Part shown: one piece after another, positions 18,451 to 26,553 of the stretch | How positions within the stretch are numbered: position 1 is the first letter of the stretch | Layout of the letters: each line of letters starts with the position of its first letter | Source: Bacillus sp. S/N-304-OC-R1 | GTDB taxonomy: Bacteria > Bacillota > Bacilli > Bacillales > Cytobacillaceae | DNA: 64,000 nt | Direction of reading: 5' to 3' | Assembly (NCBI RefSeq): GCF_019749375.1 | Contig: NZ_JACWFE010000021.1 | Location: 1 to 64,000 of the forward strand | Notes under the pieces: model-generated | What the model saw: the letters and a program-made list of their open reading frames with translations, nothing else | Databases searched by the model: none | Told to the model about the DNA's origin: nothing | Position numbers and translations under genes: made by a program

Positions 18451-20031
18451 CTACTCCTCCAGATTTATTTCAATTAAGGTTAACTCATTTTTCCTCAATG
18501 CTTCATCAAGCATTTGTTCAAATTCATGAATATCGGATGGCCTCATTCCTCTTATTCCAAAGCTTTTCGCCAGCTGAACGTAATCAGGATTGCCAAAATC
18601 CGTTCCATACGTGTGAGAAAAAGATTGCAGCATCATTTTCTCTTCTAATTTCAGCTTGGAATCGTTGAGGACAATGATGATAAAAGATAATCCCAATCTA
18701 ACCGCAGTTTCGATTTCCGCAAAATTCATAAGAGCTCCCCCATCACCCGTTATACAAATAACAGGATCAGCAGGACATGCCAGCTTCGCTCCAATCGCAC
18801 CAGGAATGGCGATTCCCATTGAGGCAAGTCCATTAGAAATCATCAATTTATTCGGGTTCTTCGGCTGAAAGGTACGAGCTATCGAAACTTTATGAAAGCC
18901 AACATCTGATAGGACAACGGTATTTTCATTTGTCAGTTTTTCAACAGCTTTCAAAATAGCTGTAATAGATAAGGATGAATAGGTTGTTTCATTTAACCCA
19001 TAGGCTTGTATGATTTTCTCACGTAATTCTCCTGAGGGCTTCCATGGCTTCGGGTTAATATCAAGCTCATTCATAGATTGGCATGTTTTCTGTATAGCCC
19101 CAGTCAGTTCCATTCCAATAGGATAATATTCGTCTGATTCTGCAGGAACGGCATGAATATGAATTACTGGCACCTTCTTTTTGTTCCACTCCTTTGGAAG
19201 CCGCTCCACAAAATCGAATCCAATAACGATAAGCAGATCCGATTCCTCGATTCCAGGCAGCACCTCATCGTGCTCGTTGAATCCAAAGGTAAAGTAGTTG
19301 CATGGATGATTTTTAGGTAAAATACCTTTCGCCTTCATCGTATGAGTTACCGGAGCCTGAAGATAGTCAATAAATGCTTGCACCTCTTTCTCAGCCTTTC
19401 CCCTCATCACTCCATTCCCAATGATGATAAATGGCTTTTGGCTATCATTAATCCGCTTGACCGCTGCATGGATATCCTCTGTTAAAGGTACATAGGTCGG
19501 GGGAGGCAGAGATTCCATTGCATTATCAGGAATCATTTGAGGCGCTAAATTCTCCGGCAATTCCAAGATTACCGCACCAGGCTTTTCTGTTTTTGCGATC
19601 CGAAACGCTTTGTGGACCATTTCTACAATACTTTGCGAATCTTTAATTTGTGCGCTCCATTTCGTTGCAGGTTCAAAAAGCTTTACCAAGTCTATATATT
19701 GATGTGATTCTTTATGCTGTCTATCTAGTCCAGCTTGACCAATAAACGCGACAACCGGGGAAAAATCCAGTGTGGCGCTTGCTATGCCTGTTAATAGATT
19801 GGCTGCCCCTGGTCCGAGCGTGGCTAGACAAATCCCCGGCTTATGAGAAAGTCTTCCATACACATCTGCCATAAAGGCCGCTCCCTGCTCATGTCTCGTA
19901 TTTACAAACCGAATTTGCTTTGATTTCGAAAGAGAATCCATTAGATCTAACGTTTCTTTTCCCATTATTCCGAAAACATATTGCACACCTTCTTTTTCTA
20001 AACAATGAACTAGAACATCTGTCGCTTTCAT
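18451..20031 (-). CDS. Acetolactate synthase-like ThDP enzyme
   Basis: The 526-residue protein has the three-domain thiamine-diphosphate layout. The N-terminal PYR domain has the catalytic Glu in RHEQGAAFMADVYGR. The central domain carries DRQHKESHQ, comparable to the AlsS/IlvB RTHQS region. The C-terminal PP domain has GDGGALMNFAEIETAVRLGL and ends IIIVLND, the ThDP/Mg motif. It probably condenses pyruvate to acetolactate. No ilvN-type regulatory subunit or alsD decarboxylase is adjacent, so a different 2-oxoacid substrate is possible. The ATG at 20031 follows GGGAGG by five bases; the longer frame (20049) has no such site. Confidence 0.8.
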   Translation of the reverse strand: MKATDVLVHCLEKEGVQYVFGIMGKETLDLMDSLSKSKQIRFVNTRHEQGAAFMADVYGRLSHKPGICLATLGPGAANLLTGIASATLDFSPVVAFIGQAGLDRQHKESHQYIDLVKLFEPATKWSAQIKDSQSIVEMVHKAFRIAKTEKPGAVILELPENLAPQMIPDNAMESLPPPTYVPLTEDIHAAVKRINDSQKPFIIIGNGVMRGKAEKEVQAFIDYLQAPVTHTMKAKGILPKNHPCNYFTFGFNEHDEVLPGIEESDLLIVIGFDFVERLPKEWNKKKVPVIHIHAVPAESDEYYPIGMELTGAIQKTCQSMNELDINPKPWKPSGELREKIIQAYGLNETTYSSLSITAILKAVEKLTNENTVVLSDVGFHKVSIARTFQPKNPNKLMISNGLASMGIAIPGAIGAKLACPADPVICITGDGGALMNFAEIETAVRLGLSFIIIVLNDSKLKLEEKMMLQSFSHTYGTDFGNPDYVQLAKSFGIRGMRPSDIHEFEQMLDEALRKNELTLIEINLEE

Positions 20032-20142
20032 ATGAACCTCCCAATGCATGTAGATGACTACTCATAGTCTTTACCTAATGCATCGGAATCATTTATCGGG
20101 GCTGAACTAGTTTAATTCTTTACTAAACATATACTCTGGTGT

Positions 20143-20180
20143 AAAAAAACAGACGGAGCTGTTATCAACGCCCCGTCCGT
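20143..20180 (-). terminator. Intrinsic terminator of metNIQ
   Basis: On the minus strand ACGGACGGGGC (20170-20180) pairs imperfectly with GCTCCGTCTGT (20149-20159) and is followed by seven T residues. Confidence 0.85.
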
Positions 20181-20200
20181 CCTTCTTTGCTCTATATAAC

Positions 20201-21037
20201 CTACCAGCCAATTTTGCTTAATGGAACAAATGTAGGTATTTGATTTCCTTTATACTCTTTATTGATAAATTCAGCCACATCATCCTGCTGGAATAGCTCA
20301 GCAATCTTTTTCAATGTTGGGTTATCTTTATCTTCTGTTCTTGTTGCGATAATATTGATGTATGGTGTAGCTGTCGCACTTTCATGGAAAATTGAGTCTT
20401 GTGTTGGGCTAAAACCTGCATCTACTGCAATTCCATTATTAATAACAGAAGCAGCCACATCCGGAAGAACTCGTGGAGTTTGGCCAGGCACGACTGGTAC
20501 AATTTCTAAGTGTTTCGGATTGTCTGTGATTTTATCAATCGCTCCTAATCCGTCAAAGTCTTTTGGAAGCCCAATTAGTCCAGCTTCTTGAAGAAGAAGC
20601 AGCGCTCTTCCCATGTTTGACGCTTCGTTCGGTACCGCGATTTTTCCGCCGTCAGGAATTTCATCCACTTTTTTATACTTATCAGAATAGATGCCCATAG
20701 GTGCAATAATCGTTGTAGCGATTGGCGTTAAATCTAATTTATGCTCTTTTATGAAAGCATCGAAATAAGCAACTGTTTGGAACGCATTTGCATCAAGCTC
20801 TCCCTCTGCAAGTGCCATATTCGGCTGCACATAATCAGAGAAGCGGACAATTTTGATTTTGATGCCTTCCTTTTCAAGCTTTTTAGCCATAAACTGCCAA
20901 ACGCGATCATCTGCACCACTAATTCCAATCTTAATGACTTTTGATTTTTCATCGCCTGTTTTTTCACTAGAGCTTGAACATGCTGCACTAAAAATCGCGA
21001 ATGTTAAAATAATAATGGATAGTAATAGTTTTTTCAA
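20201..21037 (-). CDS. metQ: Methionine ABC transporter substrate-binding lipoprotein MetQ
   Basis: NLPA-family lipoprotein that binds methionine outside the membrane. The 278-residue precursor has a type II signal peptide (MKKLLLSIIILTFAIFSAAC) with the lipid-anchored Cys at position 20, followed by the family sequence VIKIGISGADDRVWQFMAKK and FQTVAYFDAF. It is third in metN-metI-metQ, 15 bases after metI. The upstream S-box riboswitches make methionine or a close derivative the likely ligand. Confidence 0.94.
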   Translation of the reverse strand: MKKLLLSIIILTFAIFSAACSSSSEKTGDEKSKVIKIGISGADDRVWQFMAKKLEKEGIKIKIVRFSDYVQPNMALAEGELDANAFQTVAYFDAFIKEHKLDLTPIATTIIAPMGIYSDKYKKVDEIPDGGKIAVPNEASNMGRALLLLQEAGLIGLPKDFDGLGAIDKITDNPKHLEIVPVVPGQTPRVLPDVAASVINNGIAVDAGFSPTQDSIFHESATATPYINIIATRTEDKDNPTLKKIAELFQQDDVAEFINKEYKGNQIPTFVPLSKIGW

Positions 21038-21052
21038 TTTTATTTCCTCCCT

Positions 21053-21703
21053 TTATCGTCTTCTAATTCTTTTTGCTAATATATTTCCGAATGACTGCAA
21101 GCCTTGAACCATCACGACTAAAATTCCAACCGTGATCAGCATGACAGTCGTATCGAACATTTGATATCCATACGTAATCGCTAAATCGCCGAGACCGCCG
21201 CCGCCGACTGCTCCAGCCATTGCGGAAGCTCCAATTAATCCAATCGTTGCAATCGTTAGTCCTAAAACGAGCGAGCTGAGCGCCTCTGGAATGAGGAACT
21301 TGAAAATCACTTGAGCCGGTGTTGCGCCCATCGCTGCTGCCGCCTCAATAACTCCTGGGTCTACTTCCAGCAAGGAGTTTTCTACTAATCTTGCAATATA
21401 AGGACCTGCGTAAAATACGAGCGGCACAATCGCAGCCGCCGTTCCAATGGAAGTCCCCACTATAAATCTAGTTACAGGAATAATAGCCACTAATAAAATA
21501 ATGAATGGAACAGAACGTAGAATATTAATGATGATGTTCAGCACATTGAAAACTGGCAGATTTTCAAGCAGCTGCCCCTTCCTTGTAACAACGAGCAGGA
21601 CTCCCAGCGGCAGACCGATAATCGCTGAAAACAGGAGCGAGAAAGCAACCATTTGTATCGTTTCCATTAACGCTTCAATGATTTGATCTTGATTAACTAG
21701 CAT
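21053..21703 (-). CDS. metI: Methionine ABC transporter permease MetI
   Basis: A 216-residue inner-membrane permease with five hydrophobic segments and the EAA coupling loop EAAAAMGATPAQVIFKFLIP that docks on MetN. Its start overlaps the end of metN by 11 bases, so it is translationally coupled. It belongs to the S-box-controlled metNIQ operon. Confidence 0.94.
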   Translation of the reverse strand: MLVNQDQIIEALMETIQMVAFSLLFSAIIGLPLGVLLVVTRKGQLLENLPVFNVLNIIINILRSVPFIILLVAIIPVTRFIVGTSIGTAAAIVPLVFYAGPYIARLVENSLLEVDPGVIEAAAAMGATPAQVIFKFLIPEALSSLVLGLTIATIGLIGASAMAGAVGGGGLGDLAITYGYQMFDTTVMLITVGILVVMVQGLQSFGNILAKRIRRR

Positions 21704-22718
21704 TTGGTTTCACTTCCTTTATTGAAACATTCTCTTGGTGAATGAACGTTAGCGCCTTATCAATCTCACTCTCAGTACCCTGGAATTCTACAACCAGGTT
21801 CCCGAATGGCGTTCCCTGAAGCTCGGTAATATTGCCAAAAAGCACATTCACATGAATATCAAATTGCTTGGCTAATTTTGATAGAAGTGGCTGGCCTGTT
21901 GAACTGCCGACAAAATTAATCTGGTATACCTTCTGCAGCCCGCTTTCAACGATTTTCTGAATAGAATCAGGGATTCCAACATTCATAACAGTGCTGACGA
22001 AATTTTTGGCTGTTTGCGTTTGCGGTGACGAAAATACATCAAAAACGGAGCCTTTCTCAATGATCTGTCCCGCCTCAATAACAGCAACCCGGTCACAAAT
22101 TTCTCTTATAACAGCCATTTCATGAGTGATTATTAAAATCGTGATGTTATATTCCTCGTTTATTTTTTTCAAAAGTTGCAAGATAGAGCTCGTTGTCTGC
22201 GGATCCAGTGCTGAAGTTGCTTCATCGCACAAGAGAATGCTAGGCTGAGTCGCTAGTGCTCTTGCAATGCCAATTCGCTGCTTTTGACCGCCTGATAGCT
22301 GATCGGGGTAATTATTCGCTTTATCAGCAAGCCCGACAAATTCCAGTAATTCAGTTACACGCTTTTTAATTTCATCTTTCGGCACTTTCGCAAGAGTAAG
22401 CGGCATCGCAACATTCGCAAAAACAGTTTTTGAGTTTAGCAGATTAAAATGCTGGAAAACCATTCCGATGTTTCTTTTTATCTCTCTGATCTCCTTTGCG
22501 GAAAGGGCCGTCAGATCATGGCCATCGACAATTACTTTTCCTGAAGTTGGACGCTCGAGTAAATTCACACAGCGAAGAAGGGAGCTTTTTCCGGCACCGC
22601 TAAAACCAATGACCCCGAAAATTTCGCCTTTGTTAATTTTTAAATTGATCCCATTCAGTGCAGCAAACTGCTTTCCACCGCTGTCATACACCTTTCGTAA
22701 ATCCTGAAATTCAATCAT
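21693..22718 (-). CDS. metN: Methionine ABC transporter ATP-binding protein MetN
   Basis: The 341-residue ATPase powers methionine import. It shows Walker A GFSGAGKSSL near residue 40, Q-loop VFQHFNLL, signature LSGGQKQRIGIARALA, Walker B ILLCDEATSALDP, and the C-terminal NIL ligand-sensing domain (from about residue 260: YQINFVGSSTGQPLLSKL). The start at 22718 is set by GAGGAGAGAGG upstream; the longer frame runs into the riboswitch region and is not real. First gene of metNIQ. Confidence 0.95.
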   Translation of the reverse strand: MIEFQDLRKVYDSGGKQFAALNGINLKINKGEIFGVIGFSGAGKSSLLRCVNLLERPTSGKVIVDGHDLTALSAKEIREIKRNIGMVFQHFNLLNSKTVFANVAMPLTLAKVPKDEIKKRVTELLEFVGLADKANNYPDQLSGGQKQRIGIARALATQPSILLCDEATSALDPQTTSSILQLLKKINEEYNITILIITHEMAVIREICDRVAVIEAGQIIEKGSVFDVFSSPQTQTAKNFVSTVMNVGIPDSIQKIVESGLQKVYQINFVGSSTGQPLLSKLAKQFDIHVNVLFGNITELQGTPFGNLVVEFQGTESEIDKALTFIHQENVSIKEVKPNAS

Positions 22719-22756
22719 GAACCTCTCTCCTCTTTTCATTAAACAATCGACCTCAA

Positions 22757-22788
22757 AATAAAAAACCTCTTCCATAGACAAGAAGAGG
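22757..22788 (-). terminator. Riboswitch-controlled terminator, gene-proximal
   Basis: On the minus strand CCTCTTC (22782-22788) pairs with GAAGAGG (22766-22772) across a nine-base loop, followed by TTTTTT, 40 bases before metN. It is the expression platform of the proximal S-box. Confidence 0.9.
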
Positions 22789-22816
22789 CTATCCTTTAAC
22801 GAAAAAGGCAAAGAAC

Positions 22817-22925
22817 TCTTCTTATCTCCCAAGCATTGTGCTTGCTGGATTTGGCACAGTCTCCTAAACGGATTCCGCTGCCGAGGCTTCATCGGGCCAG
22901 TCCCTCTACCTCTCTCGATAAGAAT
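22817..22925 (-). promoter_or_regulatory. SAM-I (S-box) riboswitch, gene-proximal copy
   Basis: The minus strand shows the conserved SAM-I aptamer order: TTCTTATCGAGAGAGG, GAGGGACTGGCCC, GATGAAGCCTCGGCAGC, then GTGCCAAATCCAGCAAGC and GGGAGATAAGAAG closing the P1 helix (CTTATC/GATAAG). SAM binding stabilises P1 and frees the downstream terminator, turning metNIQ off when SAM is plentiful. This is the second of two complete copies in the same leader. Confidence 0.95.
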
Positions 22926-22951
22926 TGAATATTATTAAATTTTTCAAAAAT

Positions 22952-22979
22952 AAAAAACCTCTTCTACAAACAGAAGAGG
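22952..22979 (-). terminator. Riboswitch-controlled terminator, promoter-proximal
   Basis: On the minus strand CCTCTTCT (22972-22979) pairs with AGAAGAGG (22958-22965) across a six-base loop, followed by TTTTTT. It is the expression platform of the distal S-box and is nearly identical in its stem to the second one. Confidence 0.9.
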
Positions 22980-23000
22980 ACAACATACTCATAAATGGCC

Positions 23001-23107
23001 TCTTCTTATCTATCAAGATCATCTTGCTGGATTTGGCACAGTCTTCCGAATGGATTCTGCTGCCGAGGTATCATTGGGCCAGTCCCTCAACCTCTCTCGA
23101 TAAGAAG
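23001..23107 (-). promoter_or_regulatory. SAM-I (S-box) riboswitch, promoter-proximal copy
   Basis: A second full S-box aptamer: CTTATCGAGAGAGG, GAGGGACTGGCCC, AATGATACCTCGGCAGC, GTGCCAAATCCAGCAAG and GATAAGAAGAGG. It precedes its own terminator and is transcribed first. The two copies are similar but not identical, most clearly in the loop between CAGCAAG and GATAAG. Confidence 0.95.
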
Positions 23108-23235
23108 TAAATCGTATTCATCTTTTACATAATTAACACTTTACAACGCGAAAGCATAAAAGTCAAAGGTTATTTCAGAATAATTTTTCAAATAGTAATA
23201 TTGTCTTATTTTGAAGATAGCTAATTGTAACTTAA

Positions 23236-23260
23236 AGAGGCAGAATCATCTTCTGCCTCT
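23236..23260 (-). terminator. Hairpin after the amidohydrolase gene
   Basis: A perfect ten-base stem, AGAGGCAGAA/TTCTGCCTCT with a five-base loop, lies just after the amidohydrolase stop. The following run is short (TTAAGTT), so termination may be partial. Confidence 0.8.
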
Positions 23261-23267
23261 CTCTGCA

Positions 23268-24863
23268 TTATTTTTGAAATACCTTTTCTCCGTTCATATA
23301 CGTTGCTTCTACACTTACTTCATCAATCTTTTCTGGGCTGACTTCAAGGATATCCTGATCAAGTATAATGAAGTCTGCATAATAGCCCGGCTTTAATTGT
23401 CCCACATCAGGGATGCGTGTAATCACCTGTGCTTCTCGAGTGTAGAGCTCAATAGCCGTTTCTATATCAACTCCCTGATCTTGACCTGTATCAGTGCCAT
23501 CATAAGCTATCCGTGTAACAGCAGCCTTTAAGCTAACAAAAGGGTCAACCGGATCTGCCCAAGCGGTTGCTGGAGCGTCAGAAGAGAACGCCACTTTAAT
23601 GCCTGCTTCAAGCATCTTTTGAACCGGATAGGTTGTTTTTGTTCGTTCTGCCCCTAAATTATTTAAATAGCTCTCAATTTCTGCAAAAAGGAAAATCGGC
23701 TGAGGAACAAAGGCGATGTTTGTTTCCGCTGCTCGCTTGATTGCCTGCTCAGTTGGCATGGCCGCATGCTCAATGCGAATAGAAGGAGCATCCTGCAGCC
23801 AGCCTTTTTTACCGTAGAATGTATCAATAATCTGATCAATCGCTCTCTCACCCATGGCGTGAACGACTAGCTGAACTCCATGCTTTTCTGCTGCCTCAGC
23901 CGCTTCAAGTAATTCCTCTTGAGAAGTCGTAGAAATTCCATAGTTTTCATCATCACCAAGGAATGCAGGGTTTACCCATGCGGTTCTCCCGGATACACTT
24001 CCATCAGCAAACAGCTTAATGCCCCCGATATGAACCGGATTTTCCCTATTCGTCTTGTTCTCGTCCAAGATCATTTCCTTCTTTAGATCTTCCCATATAT
24101 AATAAAGGACTGTTCGCTGTTTAAGGCCATGGTCACGTGCTTCATTATACATGTCTAAATAATCAATCGGCTTCCTTAATGCCATCAGATCTGTAATCGC
24201 TGTAATTCCACGCTGAAATAAAAATGGGCTTAGCTCTGCGAGAAGTGTTGCATTTTCCTCAATTGAGCGTGCAGGCATTGCATTTAAGACTAAATGCTTT
24301 GCATTTTCTCGCAGTATTCCAGTCGGTTCCCCGTTAGCATCACGGTCAATTTGGCCGCCTGGCGGATCTGGTGTTTCCTTCGTAATCCCTGCCAACTCTA
24401 AAGCCTTGCTATTAACAGAAATGATATGTGCACAAGTCCGAGTCACGACAACAGGCACATCAGCTGCAGCTCTATCTAAATCAGAACGAAGGGGTGCACG
24501 TTTGTCTGTTAGCTTCCCTTCATCATAGCCCCAGCCTTCAATCCATTCTTCTGCTCCTGTTAATTCACGCTGTTTGCGAATCTCATTTACCATATCATCA
24601 ATTGAATGAACTAGTGGTGCTGTACAAGCTATTTGCTTTGCAGCATTAGCTAAATAAACCGGGTGAAGGTGGGCATCAATGAACCCCGGAAGTACTCGGC
24701 GCCCTTGAAGGTCAACACGCCCTCCTTCCATTTCCGCCATATCCTTTTCATCGCCAATCCATTCAATACGCCCCTTACTAACGATCATAGCGCTTGCATA
24801 TGGCTGATTTGGGTTAGATGTGAAAATACGTCCATTATGGAAAATAGTTTTTTCGACAATCAT
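23268..24863 (-). CDS. Amidohydrolase 3 family protein, YtcJ-like
   Basis: The 531-residue metal-dependent hydrolase has the composite N-terminal beta domain (HNGRIFTSNPNQPYASAMIV), the HxH metal motif in PGFIDAHLHPVYLA near residue 65, central HAMGERAIDQI and RIEHAAMPT motifs contributing further ligands, SSDAPAT near the C-terminus, and a closing beta segment. YtcJ-type enzymes act on amide or formamide substrates that are mostly unknown; no specific substrate can be read here. It lies immediately downstream of the second brnQ-type gene on the same strand (52 bases), so the two could be co-transcribed from the sigma-54 promoter. Confidence 0.85.
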   Translation of the reverse strand: MIVEKTIFHNGRIFTSNPNQPYASAMIVSKGRIEWIGDEKDMAEMEGGRVDLQGRRVLPGFIDAHLHPVYLANAAKQIACTAPLVHSIDDMVNEIRKQRELTGAEEWIEGWGYDEGKLTDKRAPLRSDLDRAAADVPVVVTRTCAHIISVNSKALELAGITKETPDPPGGQIDRDANGEPTGILRENAKHLVLNAMPARSIEENATLLAELSPFLFQRGITAITDLMALRKPIDYLDMYNEARDHGLKQRTVLYYIWEDLKKEMILDENKTNRENPVHIGGIKLFADGSVSGRTAWVNPAFLGDDENYGISTTSQEELLEAAEAAEKHGVQLVVHAMGERAIDQIIDTFYGKKGWLQDAPSIRIEHAAMPTEQAIKRAAETNIAFVPQPIFLFAEIESYLNNLGAERTKTTYPVQKMLEAGIKVAFSSDAPATAWADPVDPFVSLKAAVTRIAYDGTDTGQDQGVDIETAIELYTREAQVITRIPDVGQLKPGYYADFIILDQDILEVSPEKIDEVSVEATYMNGEKVFQK

Positions 24864-24914
24864 TAAAAATCTCTCCTAACTTTTTATGCCTCAACACAGA
24901 TGAATGATTTGCTG

Positions 24915-26231
24915 TTAATCATTATTCACTAAAGCAGAGTCCTGACCTTCTTTAGCAGAAGTAAATTTATAGATGATGCTTCCCGCAATAAACCCAATAA
25001 TAGCTGGGACGAGCCAAGAAAATCCATTTGCACTGAATGGTAGTATGCTAATAAATCTCTGTACGGCTGGAATATTTACACCAATTACCCCTAATGTCTC
25101 GAGCACGCTCACGATAAACGTTAATAGAATGGCGCCACGATAAGAACCTGGATTCGGGATCACTTTTCGAAATAGACCAAGGAACACTAGTACGATGGCA
25201 ACTGGATATAGAGCTAGGAAAATTGGAAGTGCATAATTAATAATCTTCTCCACTCCTAGAGACCCGATTCCGATTCCCGCTAGACATACAACTAATACCC
25301 AAGCACGATAGCTAAATTTGTTTTTCGTTAAATCATTTAAGAATTCCGCAATAACTGCAATAACACCAATTGCAGATGTTAAACAAGCTAAGGCAATCGC
25401 AATGGATAGAGCAATTGCTCCGCCGCTGCCTAATAGGGTATTAACGATTTCCGATACAAGCGTTGTACTATCAATATCTTTTGGGAACATTCCGCTGCCG
25501 GAAGCACCAATATAAAGCAAGCCTCCGTAAACAATTAACAGGCCAAGACCGGCAATAACCGTACCTGTTAGTGCAATTTTGCGCATCCCTTTTCCTTTAT
25601 AGCCATAGCTTAATATCGCTGCGATAAAAATAGGGGCACAGAAGATTCCAGTTACAACATCTCCAGTTTGATAAGCACTGATAAATGCATTAGAAAATGG
25701 CGACTTTAAGTCTGTTGCCACTGGCGTACCAATCGGATCAAATATTCCTTTTCCAACAATAAACAATAGAATGATTACTAACACCGGTGTTAGAAATTTT
25801 CCGATTTTTTCAATTACGTTTGATTTATCCATTGCAAAATAATAGCTGACCGCAAAGAATACAACGATCGTGACAATGGAAGGAACTTGTGGAAATAAAG
25901 TGTGAACACCAAGCTCATGAGTCGTTGCTGCCATGCGCGGAATCGTAACAAACATACCAATGCCAACCATTAGCAATAGATTAAATGCCTTATAGAACCA
26001 TGGGCTAATCGGTCTTGTTAATTCTTCAAATCTCCCGCCAGCGTTCAAGATTGCGATAACCGCTAATAACGGAAGAGCAATACCTGTAACGCAGAAACCA
26101 ATTAGAGCAGGAATCCAATTCGTACCTGATGCATTTCCGATCGATGGAGGAAATATTAAGTTACCTGCACCAAAATAAATCGCAAATAGAGCAAAACCTA
26201 ATATAAGACTGTGCTGTATTGTTTTGTTCAT
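24915..26231 (-). CDS. brnQ: Second BrnQ-family branched-chain amino acid transporter
   Basis: A 438-residue LIVCS-family carrier with about twelve membrane segments and the signature LFAIYFGAGNLIFPPSIG. It is clearly paralogous to 15641-16984 but distinct over its whole length. The preferred start (26231, MNKTIQHSL) has GAAGGG ten bases upstream; other in-frame ATGs at 26240 and 26249 are badly spaced. It has a sigma-54 promoter (26318-26334) and a CcpA-type cre between promoter and start, and the adjacent gene encodes a sigma-54 activator. In B. subtilis sigma-L governs amino acid catabolism, which suits an inducible amino acid importer. Confidence 0.86.
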   Translation of the reverse strand: MNKTIQHSLILGFALFAIYFGAGNLIFPPSIGNASGTNWIPALIGFCVTGIALPLLAVIAILNAGGRFEELTRPISPWFYKAFNLLLMVGIGMFVTIPRMAATTHELGVHTLFPQVPSIVTIVVFFAVSYYFAMDKSNVIEKIGKFLTPVLVIILLFIVGKGIFDPIGTPVATDLKSPFSNAFISAYQTGDVVTGIFCAPIFIAAILSYGYKGKGMRKIALTGTVIAGLGLLIVYGGLLYIGASGSGMFPKDIDSTTLVSEIVNTLLGSGGAIALSIAIALACLTSAIGVIAVIAEFLNDLTKNKFSYRAWVLVVCLAGIGIGSLGVEKIINYALPIFLALYPVAIVLVFLGLFRKVIPNPGSYRGAILLTFIVSVLETLGVIGVNIPAVQRFISILPFSANGFSWLVPAIIGFIAGSIIYKFTSAKEGQDSALVNND

Positions 26232-26256
26232 ATTTCTCATACCCTTCATTTTTTTT

Positions 26257-26270
26257 AGGAAACGTTTCCA
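26257..26270. promoter_or_regulatory. cre-like CcpA site in the brnQ leader
   Basis: AGGAAACGTTTCCA contains the perfect palindrome GGAAACGTTTCC and fits the catabolite-responsive element pattern (TGNAANCGNTTNCA-like). It lies downstream of the sigma-54 promoter, where bound CcpA would block elongation. Confidence 0.6.
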
Positions 26271-26282
26271 TTTCCTTTTATT

Positions 26283-26296
26283 ACTTTCGCGAAAGT
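26283..26296. promoter_or_regulatory. Perfect palindrome ACTTTCGCGAAAGT
   Basis: A 14-bp perfect dyad between the sigma-54 promoter and the cre. It could be a binding site for the adjacent sigma-54 activator acting from downstream, or for an unlinked repressor. The binding protein is unknown. Confidence 0.45.
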
Positions 26297-26317
26297 TGCT
26301 TTGAATTACTATTTAGA

Positions 26318-26334
26318 GTGCAATTTTTATGCCA
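26318..26334 (-). promoter_or_regulatory. Sigma-54 (SigL) promoter for the second brnQ
   Basis: On the minus strand TGGCATAAAAATTGCAC matches the consensus TGGCAC-N5-TTGCA: the GG (-24) and GC (-12) dinucleotides are ten bases apart as required. It is 87 bases upstream of the chosen ATG. A sigma-54 activator gene follows at 26554-27924. Confidence 0.85.
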
Positions 26335-26498
26335 TATTTTTATGAGAGTGAAGATTTTATTTTAAATTTAGCCTTTTTTGAATACTCTCTGACAACTCGC
26401 GACTGGATTTAACAAGCTTTTTAACTTAAAAATTTTTTCAGTAAGCCTTTCCACTTTTTTAAATTATGGAAATATTTATGCTTTCGTCATAAAATAGA

Positions 26499-26531
26499 CA
26501 AAAAAAAGAGAGGGAAAAATTTTTCCCTCTC
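26499..26531 (-). terminator. Intrinsic terminator of the sigma-54 activator gene
   Basis: A 24-base palindrome GAGAGGGAAAAA/TTTTTCCCTCTC (26508-26531) followed on the minus strand by eight T residues. Confidence 0.88.
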
Positions 26532-26553
26532 CATAAAAATATTTTTACCACAA

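Noticed and set aside
22719..22892. N-terminal extension of MetN into the leader
   Set aside because: The extension is the riboswitch and terminator region read as protein; the real ATG at 22718 has a strong ribosome site.
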